Source of the DNA: Flaccisagitta enflata
Taxonomy: Eukaryota; Chaetognatha; Sagittoidea; Aphragmophora
Direction: 5' to 3'
Length of the DNA: 64,000 bases
Assembly (NCBI GenBank): GCA_965153355.1
Contig: OZ231127.1
Span: 75,640,001 to 75,704,000 of the forward strand
Made by a program: the position numbers and the translations under genes. Below are positions 49,488 to 60,713 of this stretch, piece after piece. Below the pieces are notes generated by a model. That model did not search any database. It was not told the DNA's origin and saw only the letters and a program-made list of their open reading frames with translations. Within the stretch, counting starts at the first letter, position 1. The number at the start of each line of letters is the position of its first letter.

Positions 49488-50918
49488 TTTTTTTAGTCGC
49501 GTGCACGCGACTCTACAACCCGCTCCGTCGGTCGGTCGGTCCGTCCGTCCGTCTGTCGGTCCGTCGGTAACACTTTGCTTTTTTTCGTCTTTTTGGGTTG
49601 TCTGGAATTATTTTGTCATTTTTTTGTTGTTTTTGGGAATTATTGGTTAGTCATTTTTGGTTATTTTTGGTCATTTTTGGTCATTTTGGTCATTTTGGTC
49701 ATTTTGGTCATTTTTGGTCATATTTGGTCATTTTTGGTCATTTTTGGTCATTTTTGGTCTATTCTAATTATTTTTGGTCATTTTTGGTCATTTTTGATCA
49801 TTTTTGGTCATTTTTGGTCATTTTGGTTATTTTGGTCATTTTGGTCATTTTTGGTCATTTTGGTCATTTTTGGTCATTTTTGATCTTTTTGGGTCATTTT
49901 TGGTCATTTTTGATCATTTTTGATCTTTTTGGGTCATTTTTGGTCATACTTGGTTAAATGCTGCTGGTTAAAGTCTGCTGGTTAAAGTCTGCTGGGTAAA
50001 GTCTGATGGTTAAATCCTGCTGGTTTAAATCTGCTGGTCTAAATCTGCTGGTTTAAGTCTGCTGGTTTAAATCTGCCGGTTTAAGTCTGCTGGTTTTAGT
50101 GTGCTGGTTAAAATCTAATGGATTCAGTCTGCTGGTCTAATGGTTTAAGTCTGCTGGTTTAAGTCTGCTGGTTAAAATGATATTAAAGATAAGTATGGTT
50201 TAAGTCTGGTTTAAGTATGGTTTAAGTCTGGTTAAAGTCTGGTTTAAGTCTGGTTTACGTCTGGTTTACGTCTGGTTTAAGTCTGGTTTAAATCTGGTTT
50301 AAGACTGGTTCATGTCTGATTTATGTCTGGTTTAGGTCTGGGTTAGGTCTGGTTTAGGTCTGGTGTATGTCTGGTTTTTGTCTGGTTTATGTTTGATTAA
50401 GAACTAATTTAGGTCTGGTTTCGGTCTGGTTTTGGTCTGGTTTTGGTTTGGTTTAATTCTGGTTTGAGTCTGGTTTGAGTCTGGTTTGTGTCTGGTTTGA
50501 GTCTGGTTTGAGTCTGGTTTGAGTCTGGTTTGAGTCTGGTTTGAGTCTGGATTGAGTCTGGTTTGAGTCTGGTTTGAGTCTGGTTTGAGTCTGGTTTGAG
50601 TCTGGTTTGAGTCTGGTTTGAGTCTGGTTTGAGTCTGGCTTAAATCTGGTTTATGTCTGGTTTATGTCTGGTTTATGTCTGGTTTGTCTGATTTAGGTCT
50701 GGTTTCGGTCTGGTTTGAGTCTGGTTTTAGTCTGGTTTTAGTCTGGTTTTAGTCTAGTTTGAGTCTGGTTTGAGTCTGGTTTGAGTCTGGTTTGAGTCTG
50801 GTTTGGGTCTGTTTTGGGTTGCGTTTAAGTCTGATTTTTGATAAAAAGATACAATAAGGAGTCCGGTCAGTTAGGTTATCTTTGTCCTGCACGCGACTTA
50901 TAGGTGTTGGCCTTGTTG
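49488..50918 (+). mobile_element. Type A element enlarged to 1.4 kb by three core minisatellites
   Basis: Cap GTCGCGTGCACGCGAC at 49496-49511, TCTACAACCCGCTCCG, a (GTCG/GTCC)n tract. The core is TTTTTGGTCA repeats (49650-49950), GTCTGCTGGTTTAA repeats (49955-50175) and TCTGGTTTGAG repeats (50185-50815). The right end GTCCTGCACGCGACTTATAG, GTGTTGGCCTTGTTG is the same subtype as at 7333 and 58186. Cap and right half still match. Confidence 0.8.
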
Positions 50919-51545
50919 TTTGAATCTTTGAGTTCTCAATTGGATTGAGATCCAAACTGATGTGGGCTAACCCTAGACGAGTTTAATTCGTCAATCTTAC
51001 AGTAGTAAGGGAAATAGGAAGCCATGATGCGTGATAAAAATAGTTGTCTGCAGTTTTCGAATTCGGGCAAGCGACAGATTTCCAGCCCTTGATTTGTGCT
51101 TATCAAGCAAGCACAATGCTTGATGAAACCCATACATATGATATATCAACCACATCATCCAAGGGGAAGTCATAATCAAGCAAAAAAAAAAAAACGGCCC
51201 AAAAAGTCTCTACTGGCTTCGGTCAGAGCAATGATATTAGCATGTTACCTAATCTAACACTGAGGTTCTAAAAGTTTAGCTAAAAAATACCACATTGATA
51301 GATTATAGCAGAGCGTGTGCGGATTTCAGATTCAAAAACCGCATCAAAATCGGATGGTGCGCAACGCGTGTATGTGTTAACTTGGCCGATCGTAAATTTG
51401 ATGGCTGTGCGGCGGCGGACTTTTTACGCCTCAAATCGTTTTATTTTTCATGGTCTCGTAGCTCCTCAATTGCATCACAAATACTGTCCTTCCGATTCTT
51501 GCTAAAGTTGTTGCTGTTTTCTAATCATCGTTTTCTAATTATCCC
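50919..51545. other. No gene seen
   Basis: Ordinary composition. The 115-codon plus ORF from 51295 partly overlaps the MITE that begins at 51548 and has no recognisable domain. Confidence 0.4.
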
Positions 51546-51547
51546 TA

Positions 51548-52347
51548 TACGGTCAGGATTCCCGGTTGCAAAAAGCTTAAAGAAAATAAAAAAAAATGGA
51601 CACCTCACAGATTTTTGTACAGAGGACCTAAACAGGCTGTAGAACACAATTCTGATATTCATTTTGACCTAACTTGAGCCAAAAAAATTAGAAACGGTTT
51701 TATGTGCTAAAAACAGCTATTTTTCTTTAAAGAAAGGTGTAAAATGAAACATTTTAGATTTTTTTTTTAAGAAACTTAAAGTACCAATAGCAATTGATAC
51801 TTGAGTGAACCTAGAACGATTTTGAATTGGTCTATGAGGTTTAAAAATTGCATTAGAATCCTTAAAAATGAAAAAATGACCCAAAATCAAAAAATTCTAA
51901 AAACTGATGTTTTGGAACAGTTTCTAAGGGTAAGATATGCTATCAGTATGAATTTCATTGATGTACTCAAAAAAACATGCATGTTATAGGCGAAAAACGC
52001 GAAACCGCAATATGCAAATGAGATCAAGTGCAAACTTTCAAAAATAGCAAAAATTGTGTAGAAACACCAAAAATTGAATCAGCACAGTGCAAATGATCAA
52101 CATACATCAATATCAGTCAGAATTAACCAAAAAATATGAAACAAATAGTGTTTTTATAGCAAAAAACACAATTTTTTACATAAAAAAACGTTTCTAATTT
52201 TTTTGGCTCAAGTTAGGTCAAAATGAATATCAGAATCGTGTTCTACAGCCTTTTTAGGTCCCCTGTGCAAAAAACTGTGATGTGTCCATCTTTTTTTTTT
52301 TAAAACCCTTAAAATTGAGATTTTCTCTAACCAGAATCCTGACCGTA
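51548..52347. mobile_element. TA-flanked long-TIR MITE (TACGGTCAGGATTC)
   Basis: TACGGTCAGGATTC and GAATCCTGACCGTA at the edges, with flanking TA. Strong inner pairing: CTGTAGAACACAATTCTGAT / ATCAGAATCGTGTTCTACAG and TTTTGACCTAACTTGAGCCA / TGGCTCAAGTTAGGTCAAAA, then AATTAGAAACG / CGTTTCTAATT. Non-coding. Confidence 0.85.
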
Positions 52348-53103
52348 TAGAATGTAAAAAGCTACTTTTTGTTGGTTACAAATCAGCTAATGTTCACTTA
52401 CACGCAACATTCACTCTTCGATATACTTCGGCGATCTGGCTATTAGAAAACGGTTCAATTCGGTTCAAATAATTAATTAATATTCGCGAATATAGGTTCG
52501 GTTCGGATACTGCTATAATCGACTTTTGGTTGCGGTTAATATCGATTATTCTTTTTAAAAAATGACATTTTTTTTTTTTGCATGTTTGAAAATCGCTGAT
52601 CATCCAAAAAAACAATACTAAGTTTTAAAAAAAATAACTTTTTCATTTCTTTAAAATTTCATAATTGTTGCATTCATAAACAATTTTTGAGATCCTTTGA
52701 ACAAACCATTATTTTAGAATTTTTTTATTCTTTTAAAATTCTTTTATCTACTTTACTTTTTACTTTTCACTTTTTATTTTTTTTTTCATGTCTCATATTT
52801 TTATTTTTTTTTTATTTTCTATTTTTCATTTTTTATTTTTTTATTCTTCACTTCTAATTTTCTTTTTATAATCTATTTGATATTCTTTTATCTTAATTAA
52901 CCCTATTTTTCATTTTTCCTTTTGTACATGATACATTTCCGTTTTCATTTTGACTGAAATAAATCATATAATTAAACAAATTCTTTGTTTTGATTAGAAA
53001 CAATACCAAGTTGGCAAATGATCATTAAATTTTGCTCAATGAAATGAAATGAACTCGTTCACAGTCTTTCCCAATGAAAGAGAATCGAAGCTAATCCAGG
53101 ATT

Positions 53104-53109
<6 letters not shown>
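52348..53109. other. AT-rich, no gene seen
   Basis: 52680-52920 is a TTTTTATTTTTC-type low-complexity stretch. Nothing coding. Confidence 0.5.
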
Positions 53110-53135
<26 letters not shown>

Positions 53136-53424
53136 CTGACAGACAGATAGACAGACAGGTAGACAAATAGTCATGTCACACAGAGAGATAGACAGACAGG
53201 ATGAAATAGATAGACATAGAACATACAGAAATGTTGAGTCTACCAGCAACTTACTGCTAGGAGGAAGAAGAAGAGGAGGAGAAAGAGGAAGAGGAGATAG
53301 GTCATTAGTCATAATCGATCGTAACCGCATCAATTTGTAGTTACCGATAAACCGGGTAATAGCTATTAACAAACCGACGGTAGGTTAAAAGCGGGTGCCC
53401 GCCGACCGTTACTCTTCGATCATG

Positions 53425-53670
53425 TGATAGTCAAATAGTAGTCAGATGACAATCATATATGACATTCTCTGGACAGTCCCATGACAGTCACATAAAATTC
53501 ACATGACAGTCACAAGACAGTCATACTAACAGTCACATGATATTCACATAACAGTCAGGAGACAGTTACACCAAGAGTCACACAACGGTCACACTAACAG
53601 TCACAAGACCATCACACTAACAGTCAAATGATAGTCACATAATATTCACATGACAGTCACAATACAGTTA
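53425..53670 (+). repeat. CACATGACAGTCA minisatellite, left block
   Basis: Loose 17-18 bp units such as ATATTCACATGACAGTCACA and AGACAGTCATACTAACAGTC. Continued at 54240 after an interruption. Confidence 0.85.
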
Positions 53671-54239
53671 CATAATTGGAAAAAAGTCGAATTACGTAAT
53701 GCGACTTTTTGATGCGTAGGGGAGAAATTGGGTTTTCCATTTTTGATTTGAGGAACTTGTGGAAGTTGAACCATTTCCCGCCTGGGATGATACATTTTTT
53801 TATATTCACAGCTAACAAGAGCTAACTTTTTACTTTCAAATGGCACCAACCAGAGGTCTCTAGGATCAATATTTTTCGAACTATGATTCTTTGAATCTTT
53901 TTTTTCATTTTTTCGCATTTTTGCCAAAATCAATATTTTTCATTGATCCCAATTTTCGGTCTTATGTAACAATAAGGTTTTGTAAAGATGTTACCCAAAT
54001 TGACTCCAACATTTATGACGCTAGCTTATGAGAGAGAGAATGAGAGAGAGAGAGAGAGACACTCAAAGACAAAAGAAGACCGAAAGGAAAAAGAGACAGT
54101 GACAGAGAGACAGATTGAATAACAAAGACAGACAAGCATTCAACCAAATATCATGGGATGCGCACACAGAAGAACATGCACTGAAAAAAAGAGACTCCCA
54201 TTTACGACTTTTTTCCGGTCGGCGATTAGCCGCCTTTAT
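53671..54239. other. Sequence interrupting the CACAGTCA minisatellite
   Basis: About 570 bp unlike the array. Near its left edge AAAAGTCGAATTACG...TGCGACTTTTT is a hairpin with arms AAAAAGTCG / CGACTTTTT. (GA)n at 54030-54058. No terminal inverted repeats of the whole insert are visible. Confidence 0.5.
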
Positions 54240-54735
54240 TGGTATTCACATGACAGTCACAAGACAGTCACAGAAACAGACACATAATATTCACATGACA
54301 GTCTCAATACGGTCACACTAACAGTCACATAATATTCACATGAGAGTCACAAGACAGTCACACTAACAGTCACATGATATTCACATGACAGTCAGGAGAC
54401 AGTTACATCAACAGTCACACGACGGTCACACTAACAGTCACAAGACAGTCACACTGACAGTCAGACGATACTCACATGATATTTACATGACAGTCAGAAG
54501 ACAGTCACAATAACGTATAACTGTGACATGATATTCGCATGACAGTCAAAAGACAGTCACATCAACAGTCACATGATATTCACATGACAGTCAAAAGACA
54601 GTTATATGAGCAGTCACATGATATTCACATGACAGTCAGAAGACAGTTACATCAACAGTCATAAGACAGTCACACTAAAAGTCACATGATATTCACATGA
54701 CAGTCAGAAGACAGCTACATCAATAGTCACGTGAC
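54240..54735 (+). repeat. CACATGACAGTCA minisatellite, right block
   Basis: Higher-order units of about 54 bp: CAGTCACATGATATTCACAT, GACAGTCAGAAGACAGTTAC and ATCAA. Less diverged than the left block. Confidence 0.9.
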
Positions 54736-54834
54736 CGTCGAGACAGAACTTCCTCGCGAGCCGGCGTCTGATTTCGCCTTATCAAGGCTTTCATAACACT
54801 CACTCAGTTATTCTGCAGCTTTGCGTGGTTTCCG

Positions 54835-54905
54835 TTTTTAGTCGCGCGCTTCGCGACTCTACAAGTCATTCTCCCGCTTTTTGGTCCATCTGAGGGTTGG
54901 TCGTT
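54835..54905 (+). mobile_element. Type A element, cap end
   Basis: TTTTTAGTCGCGCGCTTCGCGACTCTACAAG: cap GTCGCGCGCTTCGCGAC at 54841-54857, then CCCGCTTTTTGGTCC. A (GTCT)n at 54940-55085 may be the expanded tract of this element. No right end was found. Confidence 0.6.
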
Positions 54906-54939
54906 CATAGCAGTTGGACATTATTGCTTACTTTTCTCT

Positions 54940-54984
54940 GTCTATCTGTCTGTCTGTCGGTCTGTGTGTCTGTCTGTCAGTCCT

Positions 54985-55067
<83 letters not shown>

Positions 55068-55094
55068 GTCTGTCTGTCTGTCTGTTTGTTTGTC
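54940..55094. repeat. (GTCT)n microsatellite
   Basis: GTCTGTCTGTCT with a few substitutions at both ends. Confidence 0.95.
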
Positions 55095-55720
55095 CTCTTG
55101 CAACTTTCTTAATTTTGGAACTTGATCTAGGTCTAGGGTTTCATAGGTCGAAAACCGGGACTCGAAGGCCAAGGTCTCATTCTTCACACTTACTTTGTTT
55201 AATTGAAAATCGCGAAGTAGTATTTCTTTCGAATGAAAATCCTTGAGTTGAAATCTATCGATTTTAGCTTTTAAGTTGCTTGTCGCTATGACTAATTCTT
55301 ATATGTAAGCTCTAAATCAAGGGATATCCATTTAAGGATGGATTTAAGCCCAGAATTTTTCTTCGCGAATCAGTCGAGTGTGTCTTAACGTTCTAGACGT
55401 ACAAAGCAAAAAGTGCAAAAGGGTCTAAGTTACCGCTTTACTCTTCAGTCTTCACCCCAGTTCATAAATAGTCGTTTCCGTAATCGTCATTGTTTGTGTC
55501 ACCGTCATCTTCATTGTCATCGTCGTTCTCGTCTACTTTGTCATCGTCGTTCTCGACGTCTTCATCATCATCATCTGAAATGACTTCAAACCATTTTGTC
55601 TTTGTCGTTGCTATCGTCAACCATGTCGTCGTCACAATCTTCATAATTGGAGGAATCCGCTTGAACCACTGCTGTCAAAGACAGAAGGAGAATGTCGAGG
55701 TTTTTGCTCTTTTTTGCCCA
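55095..55720. other. No gene seen
   Basis: Degenerate (GTC/ATC) triplets at 55480-55580. No supported ORF. Confidence 0.4.
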
Positions 55721-56082
55721 TTTTTAGTCGCGTGCACGCGACTCTACACCTTAATCTGTCGGTCTCTCCGTCCTTCGGTACATAGGTCACATTTTAAAAA
55801 TTTTGATTGTTTTTTAACGGTTTTTAACGTTTTTAAAGATTTTTTAATACCTTTTAAAATTTTCTAACATTTTTGAATGTCTTTTAACACTTTGTAACAT
55901 TTTTCCTTTTTTAGATTTTTTTAACCTTTTTAACCTTTTTTAACATTTTTTAACATTTTCTAACATTTTTAACATGATTTACCATTCTTTAACAGTTTTT
56001 AACATTTTTTAACATTCTTAACATTAAAACATGTTTTTGCTCTTTTGTTTGTCATTTCCAGACGCCCTCTTGGGCTTGTTTT
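55721..56082 (+). mobile_element. Type A element with TTTTTAACA core minisatellite
   Basis: Cap GTCGCGTGCACGCGAC (55727-55742), TCTACACCTTAATCTG, a short GTC tract. The core is tandem TTTTTAACATTTT (55795-56030). The right end TTTGTCATTTCCAGACGCCC, TCTTGGGCTTGTTTTC is the subtype of 20490-20898, but the GCACGCGACT half has been lost. Confidence 0.75.
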
Positions 56083-56509
56083 CTTTTTTTTTCTTTTTTT
56101 GCGTGTATTCGAACGTAAATAAGGGGTTTAGTAAGTTGTTCTTGTCGTTTTTCAACGTTCATTGGACAGGTCAGTGCTAAAACTGCAAAAATCCACTTAT
56201 AAATTGCAATCATTGGCTTGTAAACTTAAATTGCTATTCAAATTCGCCACAGCATCTCCATCGATGGGTCAATTTTGGCATTGCCCACCAACTGACCTTG
56301 TAGGCCTTTGTTCAAAGTTTCCCATCTAACTCACTGAATTCATCAACTTTAAGCAATAAGGGTTACGCCTGTCAGTTGACGGTATGTTTTCCCCCTCATG
56401 TGCTCAAAACCTATGCACCTGATCGTTTTCGATTATTTTTATAATATTACTACCTAGAACAAAAGAGATTTGGGATCTTTGATTCATTTTAGGGACCGCG
56501 AGTCCCATT

Positions 56510-57015
56510 TATGGCCTATTCTTATCAGATGCAAAATTTTTTTAAATTCTAGAAAAGATGCATATCAAAATTTTATCGCATCAAAATTTTTTGGAAAAAA
56601 AAATATTTCTCTTATTGAAAACTTATTCTGCATAAAAATTTTTAGCATGAATTTTTTTTACATCTAAAATTTTTTTGCACAAAAAATTTTTTTGCATCAA
56701 TTTTTTTTTTTTTTGCATCAAAAATTTTTACCATGACAAAATTTCGACATAAGAATTTTTGTCATCGGTCAAATTTATTTTAAAAAATTTTGGCAACAAT
56801 TTTTTTTTGCATTCAAAATTTTTCTTTGCATCAAAAATTTTTTTTTATAAAAAATTTTAGTATGAAAATTTTTTTTTTCATCAAATATTTTTCTCTTTAG
56901 GAAAAGAATTTTCTTATCAAATATTTTTTAAAAATTTTTTTGCATTAAATTTTTTTTAACATCAAATTTTTTCTGCATCAATTTTTTTTTGCATCAAATT
57001 TTTTACATGAAGATT
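56510..57015. repeat. AT-rich GCATCAAAAATTTTT minisatellite
   Basis: Units of about 18-25 bp with TTTTTTGCATCAAAAATTTT. The AAAATTTT centre of each unit is self-complementary. Highly degenerate. Confidence 0.75.
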
Positions 57016-57439
57016 TTAAACAGTAAAAATAATCTCTTTTATTTACAATAAAAACATTTGATGGAGATTAAAAATATTTGTTCTGAACAGTCTTAAGCCT
57101 GCACTATTTAGGGTTTTATCTCATAATTAACATAACATTTTTGAAAAAAAAACTTTAATTGTTTTTTCCTAAATATTATTATTTGATTTTTGTTCAATTT
57201 TGGTATAATTGAGCGAATAGTGCGTTTTGTGTCATTACGGCGCATAGTGGGCCATCAAATCCACGGCATTGGCAACAATCAACGTCGAAAGCAAAAACGT
57301 TAAAATTCGTAGTTCAACTAGATATGAATATACTGCAGAGAGAGAGAGAAAGACAGGAAAAGAGAAGGAGAAAGAGAGAGAGAGAGCTAAATATAGGATT
57401 TTTTGTTGGAGAATTAGTGCATTTCATTTCCATTGAAGC
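57016..57439. other. No gene seen
   Basis: AT-rich, with short GA tracts at 57336-57385. Confidence 0.4.
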
Positions 57440-57597
57440 ATGACAACAGAATTTTATCAATGATTTCCCATTTCACTGAAGCACGAACTTCAAAAAGGCC
57501 AGTTATGTTTTTTTCCACTGAAGCACACCGTCGTGCTTCAGTGAAAAACTATTTAACTTAAGCACAAATTACGTGCTTAAGTGGATGCCCCCCATTT
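57440..57597 (-). mobile_element. Hairpin-rich element with CACTGAAGCAC motifs, copy 2 (partial)
   Basis: On the minus strand: GGGGCATCC, ACTTAAGCAC / GTGCTTAAGT hairpin, then CACTGAAGCAC / GTGCTTCAGTG hairpin, then AACATAACTGG. It parallels 6221-6320. Only one end of the element is present. Confidence 0.65.
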
Positions 57598-57634
57598 ATT
57601 TATCACCACTCAAAGGTGGTTGAGGTGAAAATGT

Positions 57635-58135
57635 TAAAATTTGGTCACTTTGGGCTCAAAATCGGGCCACTTCGCTTTTGAAATTTGACCCAAAATTCAT
57701 GAGATAATGAAACTACAGCTCAAGAGCTAACCAGTGGTGCAATCCTCATGTTGCTATCATTTTTTGTTAAGATCCGAGAGCTTTTCAAAGATGGAAGGGT
57801 ATAAAGGTTATTTTACCAGATGAATTTAGTGGTCAATTTTGACATTTTTTATAATTTTTGATATATCTCCACTTTGGATGGACAAATTTAGATGAAATTG
57901 GTGACCAAATTGAAGAGTTTTTGATGCTCTAACTGAATCTGGTAAAATTATTGATCGATATGACCCTCAAAATTTTTGGGAGACTCTAGAAGCAGGTGCT
58001 AAAAAGTGAATTTTTCACCATTTTGGCTACTTTGGTCAAAAAATTTGGGCACTTCCAAGATAGAAAAAGACAAAAAATTCATGGGCAAATTAAACTACAG
58101 TTCAAGATCTAACCAGTGGTGCAATCGGTATGTCA
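57635..58135 (+). repeat. Diverged direct duplication, ~380-bp offset
   Basis: The segments around 57692 and 58074 share AAAATTCATG, AACTACAG and CTAACCAGTGGTGCAATC in the same order, with similar sequence before them (TTTGGTCACTTTGGGC and TTTGGCTACTTTGGTC). The second copy stops shortly before the type A element at 58186. Confidence 0.7.
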
Positions 58136-58185
58136 ATATGTTGAAGCATACAGATTTGTCAACCTGTCAGTCAGTGGATACCAAC

Positions 58186-58431
58186 GTTTTTAGTCGCATG
58201 CTACGCGACTCTATACGCCACTTTTTGGTCTGTCGGTTGGTCCGTCGGTTGGTCGCAAAGTTTTTTAAAAGGTGTTTCAAACCTTTAAAAGACAAGGTTT
58301 TAGGGTATTAATAGAACTTCTTGGCTAATTCAAAGGTCATTTTAAAAATTCTAGTCTGTCTGCCTGTCTGTTTGTCCAACATGTTGTGAAAATGCCGACG
58401 CACGCGACTTAGGTCTAATGACCTTGTTTTT
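58186..58431 (+). mobile_element. Type A element
   Basis: Cap GTCGCATGCTACGCGAC (58193-58209), TCTATACGCCAC, a GTCGGTTGGTCC tract and GTTTTTTAAAAGGTG. The right end is CCGACGCACGCGACTTAGG, TCTAATGACCTTGTTTT. It belongs to the subtype of 7333 and 49488, here without a core expansion. Confidence 0.8.
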
Positions 58432-58461
58432 TATCAATCCTCTCATTCATTGATAGATTGA

Positions 58462-58842
58462 TTGATTCAATCATTCATTCATTCATTCATTCATTCATTC
58501 ATTCACTCATTCACTCATTTACTCATTCTTTCATTCATTCATTCATTCATTCATTCATTCATTCATTCATATATTCATTCATTCATTCATTCACTCATTC
58601 ATTCATTCATTCATTCATTCATTCATTCATTCATTCATTCATTCATTCACTCATTCATTCATTCATTCGTTCATTCGTTCACTCATTCACTCATTCATTC
58701 ATTCATTCACTCATTCATTCATTCATTCATTCATTCAATCAATCATTCATTCAATCAATCATTCATTCATTCACTAATTCATTCATTGATTCATTCATTC
58801 ATTCATTCATTCATCCATTCATTCATTTATTTATTTATTTAT
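58462..58842. repeat. (ATTC)n microsatellite
   Basis: ATTC units with ACTC, AATC and GTTC variants, ending in (ATTT)n. FIHS frames are artefacts. Confidence 0.97.
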
Positions 58843-58890
58843 TTCTTCTTTAAATTTCTTTTCCACTCTTCTTAATGGTTGCACTGAGTT

Positions 58891-59044
58891 TCATTGTCTG
58901 GAAGGAGGATCTTTTGCTTTCAGTGTCACCGACATTGAAGAGTCAGAATTCTGCTGAGCAGAATGTTTCTCTCTCTCAAGGAACTTTTTTCTACAACCAT
59001 ATCCTCCGTTGTTGGGCGCTGGCTTCATGAGGTTTCCGCCAATC
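58891..59044 (-). CDS. Candidate terminal coding exon, unknown product
   Basis: On the minus strand TTTTCACTGTGATAG is a good splice acceptor (pyrimidine-rich, TGATAAC as a possible branch site about 25 bp upstream). After it the frame runs for about 50 codons to a TGA at 58891-58893. The translation, starting IGGNLMKPAPNNGGYGC and going on to RKKFLEREKHSAQQ, is of balanced composition, unlike the repeat ORFs around it. AATAAA occurs about 50 bp after the stop, but inside an (AATA)n repeat. I do not recognise the protein. It joins in phase with the candidate exon at 60289-60377. Chance is still possible. Confidence 0.25.
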
Positions 59045-59210
59045 CTATCACAGTGAAAACAAAGAGTTATCAAGCAGCGTGGCCGTCCTAAATGCCTTCT
59101 TTTTGCGCTATCATGGAGTTAAAAGTGTAGTAGGATTAAAAATTTAGAATTGCGATGAATTTAACCTTAACCTTAGGAAAACCTGTTTGATTTCATGTAA
59201 ATGGCCATCG

Positions 59211-59240
<30 letters not shown>
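59211..59240. repeat. (GA)n microsatellite
   Basis: Short GA tract followed by CAGACAGACAG. Confidence 0.85.
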
Positions 59241-59248
<8 letters not shown>

Positions 59249-59924
59249 CTGTTGAGAGAGAGACAGACAGACAGAAAGACTCACAGACAGAAACAGAGAT
59301 TTTGAGAAGGCAGACTTGATAGTTGGTTTACATTCTCTGAAATTAAGACGAAGTCAACATCACTCAGTGCTCATAGTGGTGCTCCGGCTGGTGCACTCTT
59401 TGAAAGAGAATTTGATCGTCCAATCCAATATATAAACATCACTTAAAGCTTTAATCATTGCACATGGTGAGCAAAGATTGAGAAGGGAAATTACTCCTAG
59501 AGCAATTGCCCCTCTCATATTGAAGTATTACACGAATTTAAAAAGACGAACTTTTGAAAGGCTAGGTAGGCCATTGTAACTCAGAAAAATATTTTAAAAT
59601 TCTAGGTCGTTAGAAAGCACTTGAAAAATACTTTCATTCGGCGGCAATTTAGTATTAAAATCTAATTTGTACGGAAATGGCATAAGTTTGAATAAAATCT
59701 TTGTTTGCTTTTTGTTGTTTTTTTTTCAGTTGCACAGAAAAAGGTGCATTTCAGCAAAACGGTTTTTACTGTGACTGGCTCTAGCTCCTAAACCGTTAAG
59801 GATACAGACCTGGAATTGGCCTAGAATGAAAGAAATATTTTGAAAAATCTTTAGTATCACTTGAACCGATAAGTGCTTGCAGGGCTGGTTGAACCTGATT
59901 TATAAACAAAAACAAAGGGGCGTC
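59241..59924. other. No gene seen; lies inside the putative intron
   Basis: 59772-59830 contains CTCTAGCTCCTAAACCGTTA, AGGATACAGACCTGGAATTG, the same block as near 44950. No long ORF. Confidence 0.35.
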
Positions 59925-60148
59925 TTTTTAGTCGCGTGCTACGCGACTCTGTACCCCGCTTTGTTGGTCTGTTGGTCGGTTGATGGGTTGATCGGTCAGT
60001 CGGTGGGTTGGTTGGTCCCCTTTTTTATTTTTTTGGCCTTTTAGAGCATTTTAAGCTCACTTTTCCTGCCCAAATGCCCAAGTGACCTCTTTCACTACTC
60101 CTGCCCACCCGCACGCGACTGGGGTAGTCGTGTATCCGGCCTTGTTTT
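59925..60148 (+). mobile_element. Type A element
   Basis: Cap GTCGCGTGCTACGCGAC (59931-59947), TCTGTACCCCGCTTTG, GGTCGGTTGATGGG tract. Right: TTTTCCTGCCCAAATGCCCA, AGTGACCTCTTTCAC, TACTCCTGCCCACCCGCACG, CGACTGGGGTAGTCGTGTAT, CCGGCCTTGTTTTT. Complete copy. Confidence 0.85.
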
Positions 60149-60288
60149 TTTGAATTCGCGTTTTCGTGATGAGAGAGTAACTTTAGGTTTAGGTCCAGCA
60201 TCCACAGGCGCTCAAGAAACCTCTACTCTACTCCAATCTAGAAGTGTCATCACTAATTGAAAGAGGTCACAAATGTTTGGTAACATAC

Positions 60289-60377
60289 CTGACTACCTTT
60301 TGCACAGATATGCGCAATGGGATGACAGTACCATGCAACTGGGCATAGTTCACATGGTTCTCTGTACTTCTCCTTAA
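60289..60377 (-). CDS. Candidate penultimate coding exon, unknown product
   Basis: The minus strand ends in CAG followed by GTATGTTA, a good splice donor. Backwards from it one frame stays open to a TGA at 60378-60380. It reads NHVNYAQLHGTVIPLRISVQ, then KVV, and leaves two bases (AG) to be completed by the G of the exon at 59044. The 5' splice acceptor is not evident. A GTACAG site and the (CTT)n pyrimidine tract upstream are possibilities. The implied intron is 1244 bp and contains a type A element in antisense orientation. Confidence 0.2.
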
Positions 60378-60417
60378 TCAAGCTTCAATTACCCAGCCTC
60401 GCTTGGAAGTACTTGAA

Positions 60418-60672
60418 GACTGGAGAAGAAGATGAAGAAGAAGATGAAGAAGAAGAAGAAGAAGAAGAAGAAGAAGGGGAAGAAGAAGAAGAAGAGTTAG
60501 AAGAAGAAGAAGAAGAAGAAGAAGAAGAAGAAGAAGAAGAAGAAGAAGAAGAAGAAGAAGATTTTGCTCCCTTCTCAATAATCGTGGAATCAGATGAAGA
60601 AGAAGAGGAAGAAGAAGTAATAGCTGAAAGAAGAAGAAGAAGAAGAAGAATAAGAAGAAGAAGAAGAAGAAG
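60418..60672. repeat. (GAA)n microsatellite
   Basis: Two GAA-rich blocks (60418-60561, 60594-60672) around a short unique island (TTTTGCTCCCTTCTCAATAA). Confidence 0.95.
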
Positions 60673-60713
60673 ATGATGAAGAAGAGGAAGATTGAAAATG
60701 AAGAAAACGAATG

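Noticed and set aside
53425-54735. CRISPR-like short direct repeats with spacers
   Set aside because: Units are 17-18 bp minisatellite repeats that grade into each other. There are no unique spacers.
58458-58875. Phe-Ile-His-Ser repeat protein
   Set aside because: Reading of (ATTC)n. The same peptide appears at 17929-18484 and 32055-32336 from the same microsatellite.
60413-60676. Acidic Glu-rich protein
   Set aside because: Reading of (GAA)n. The frame breaks at the unique island and has no supporting start context.
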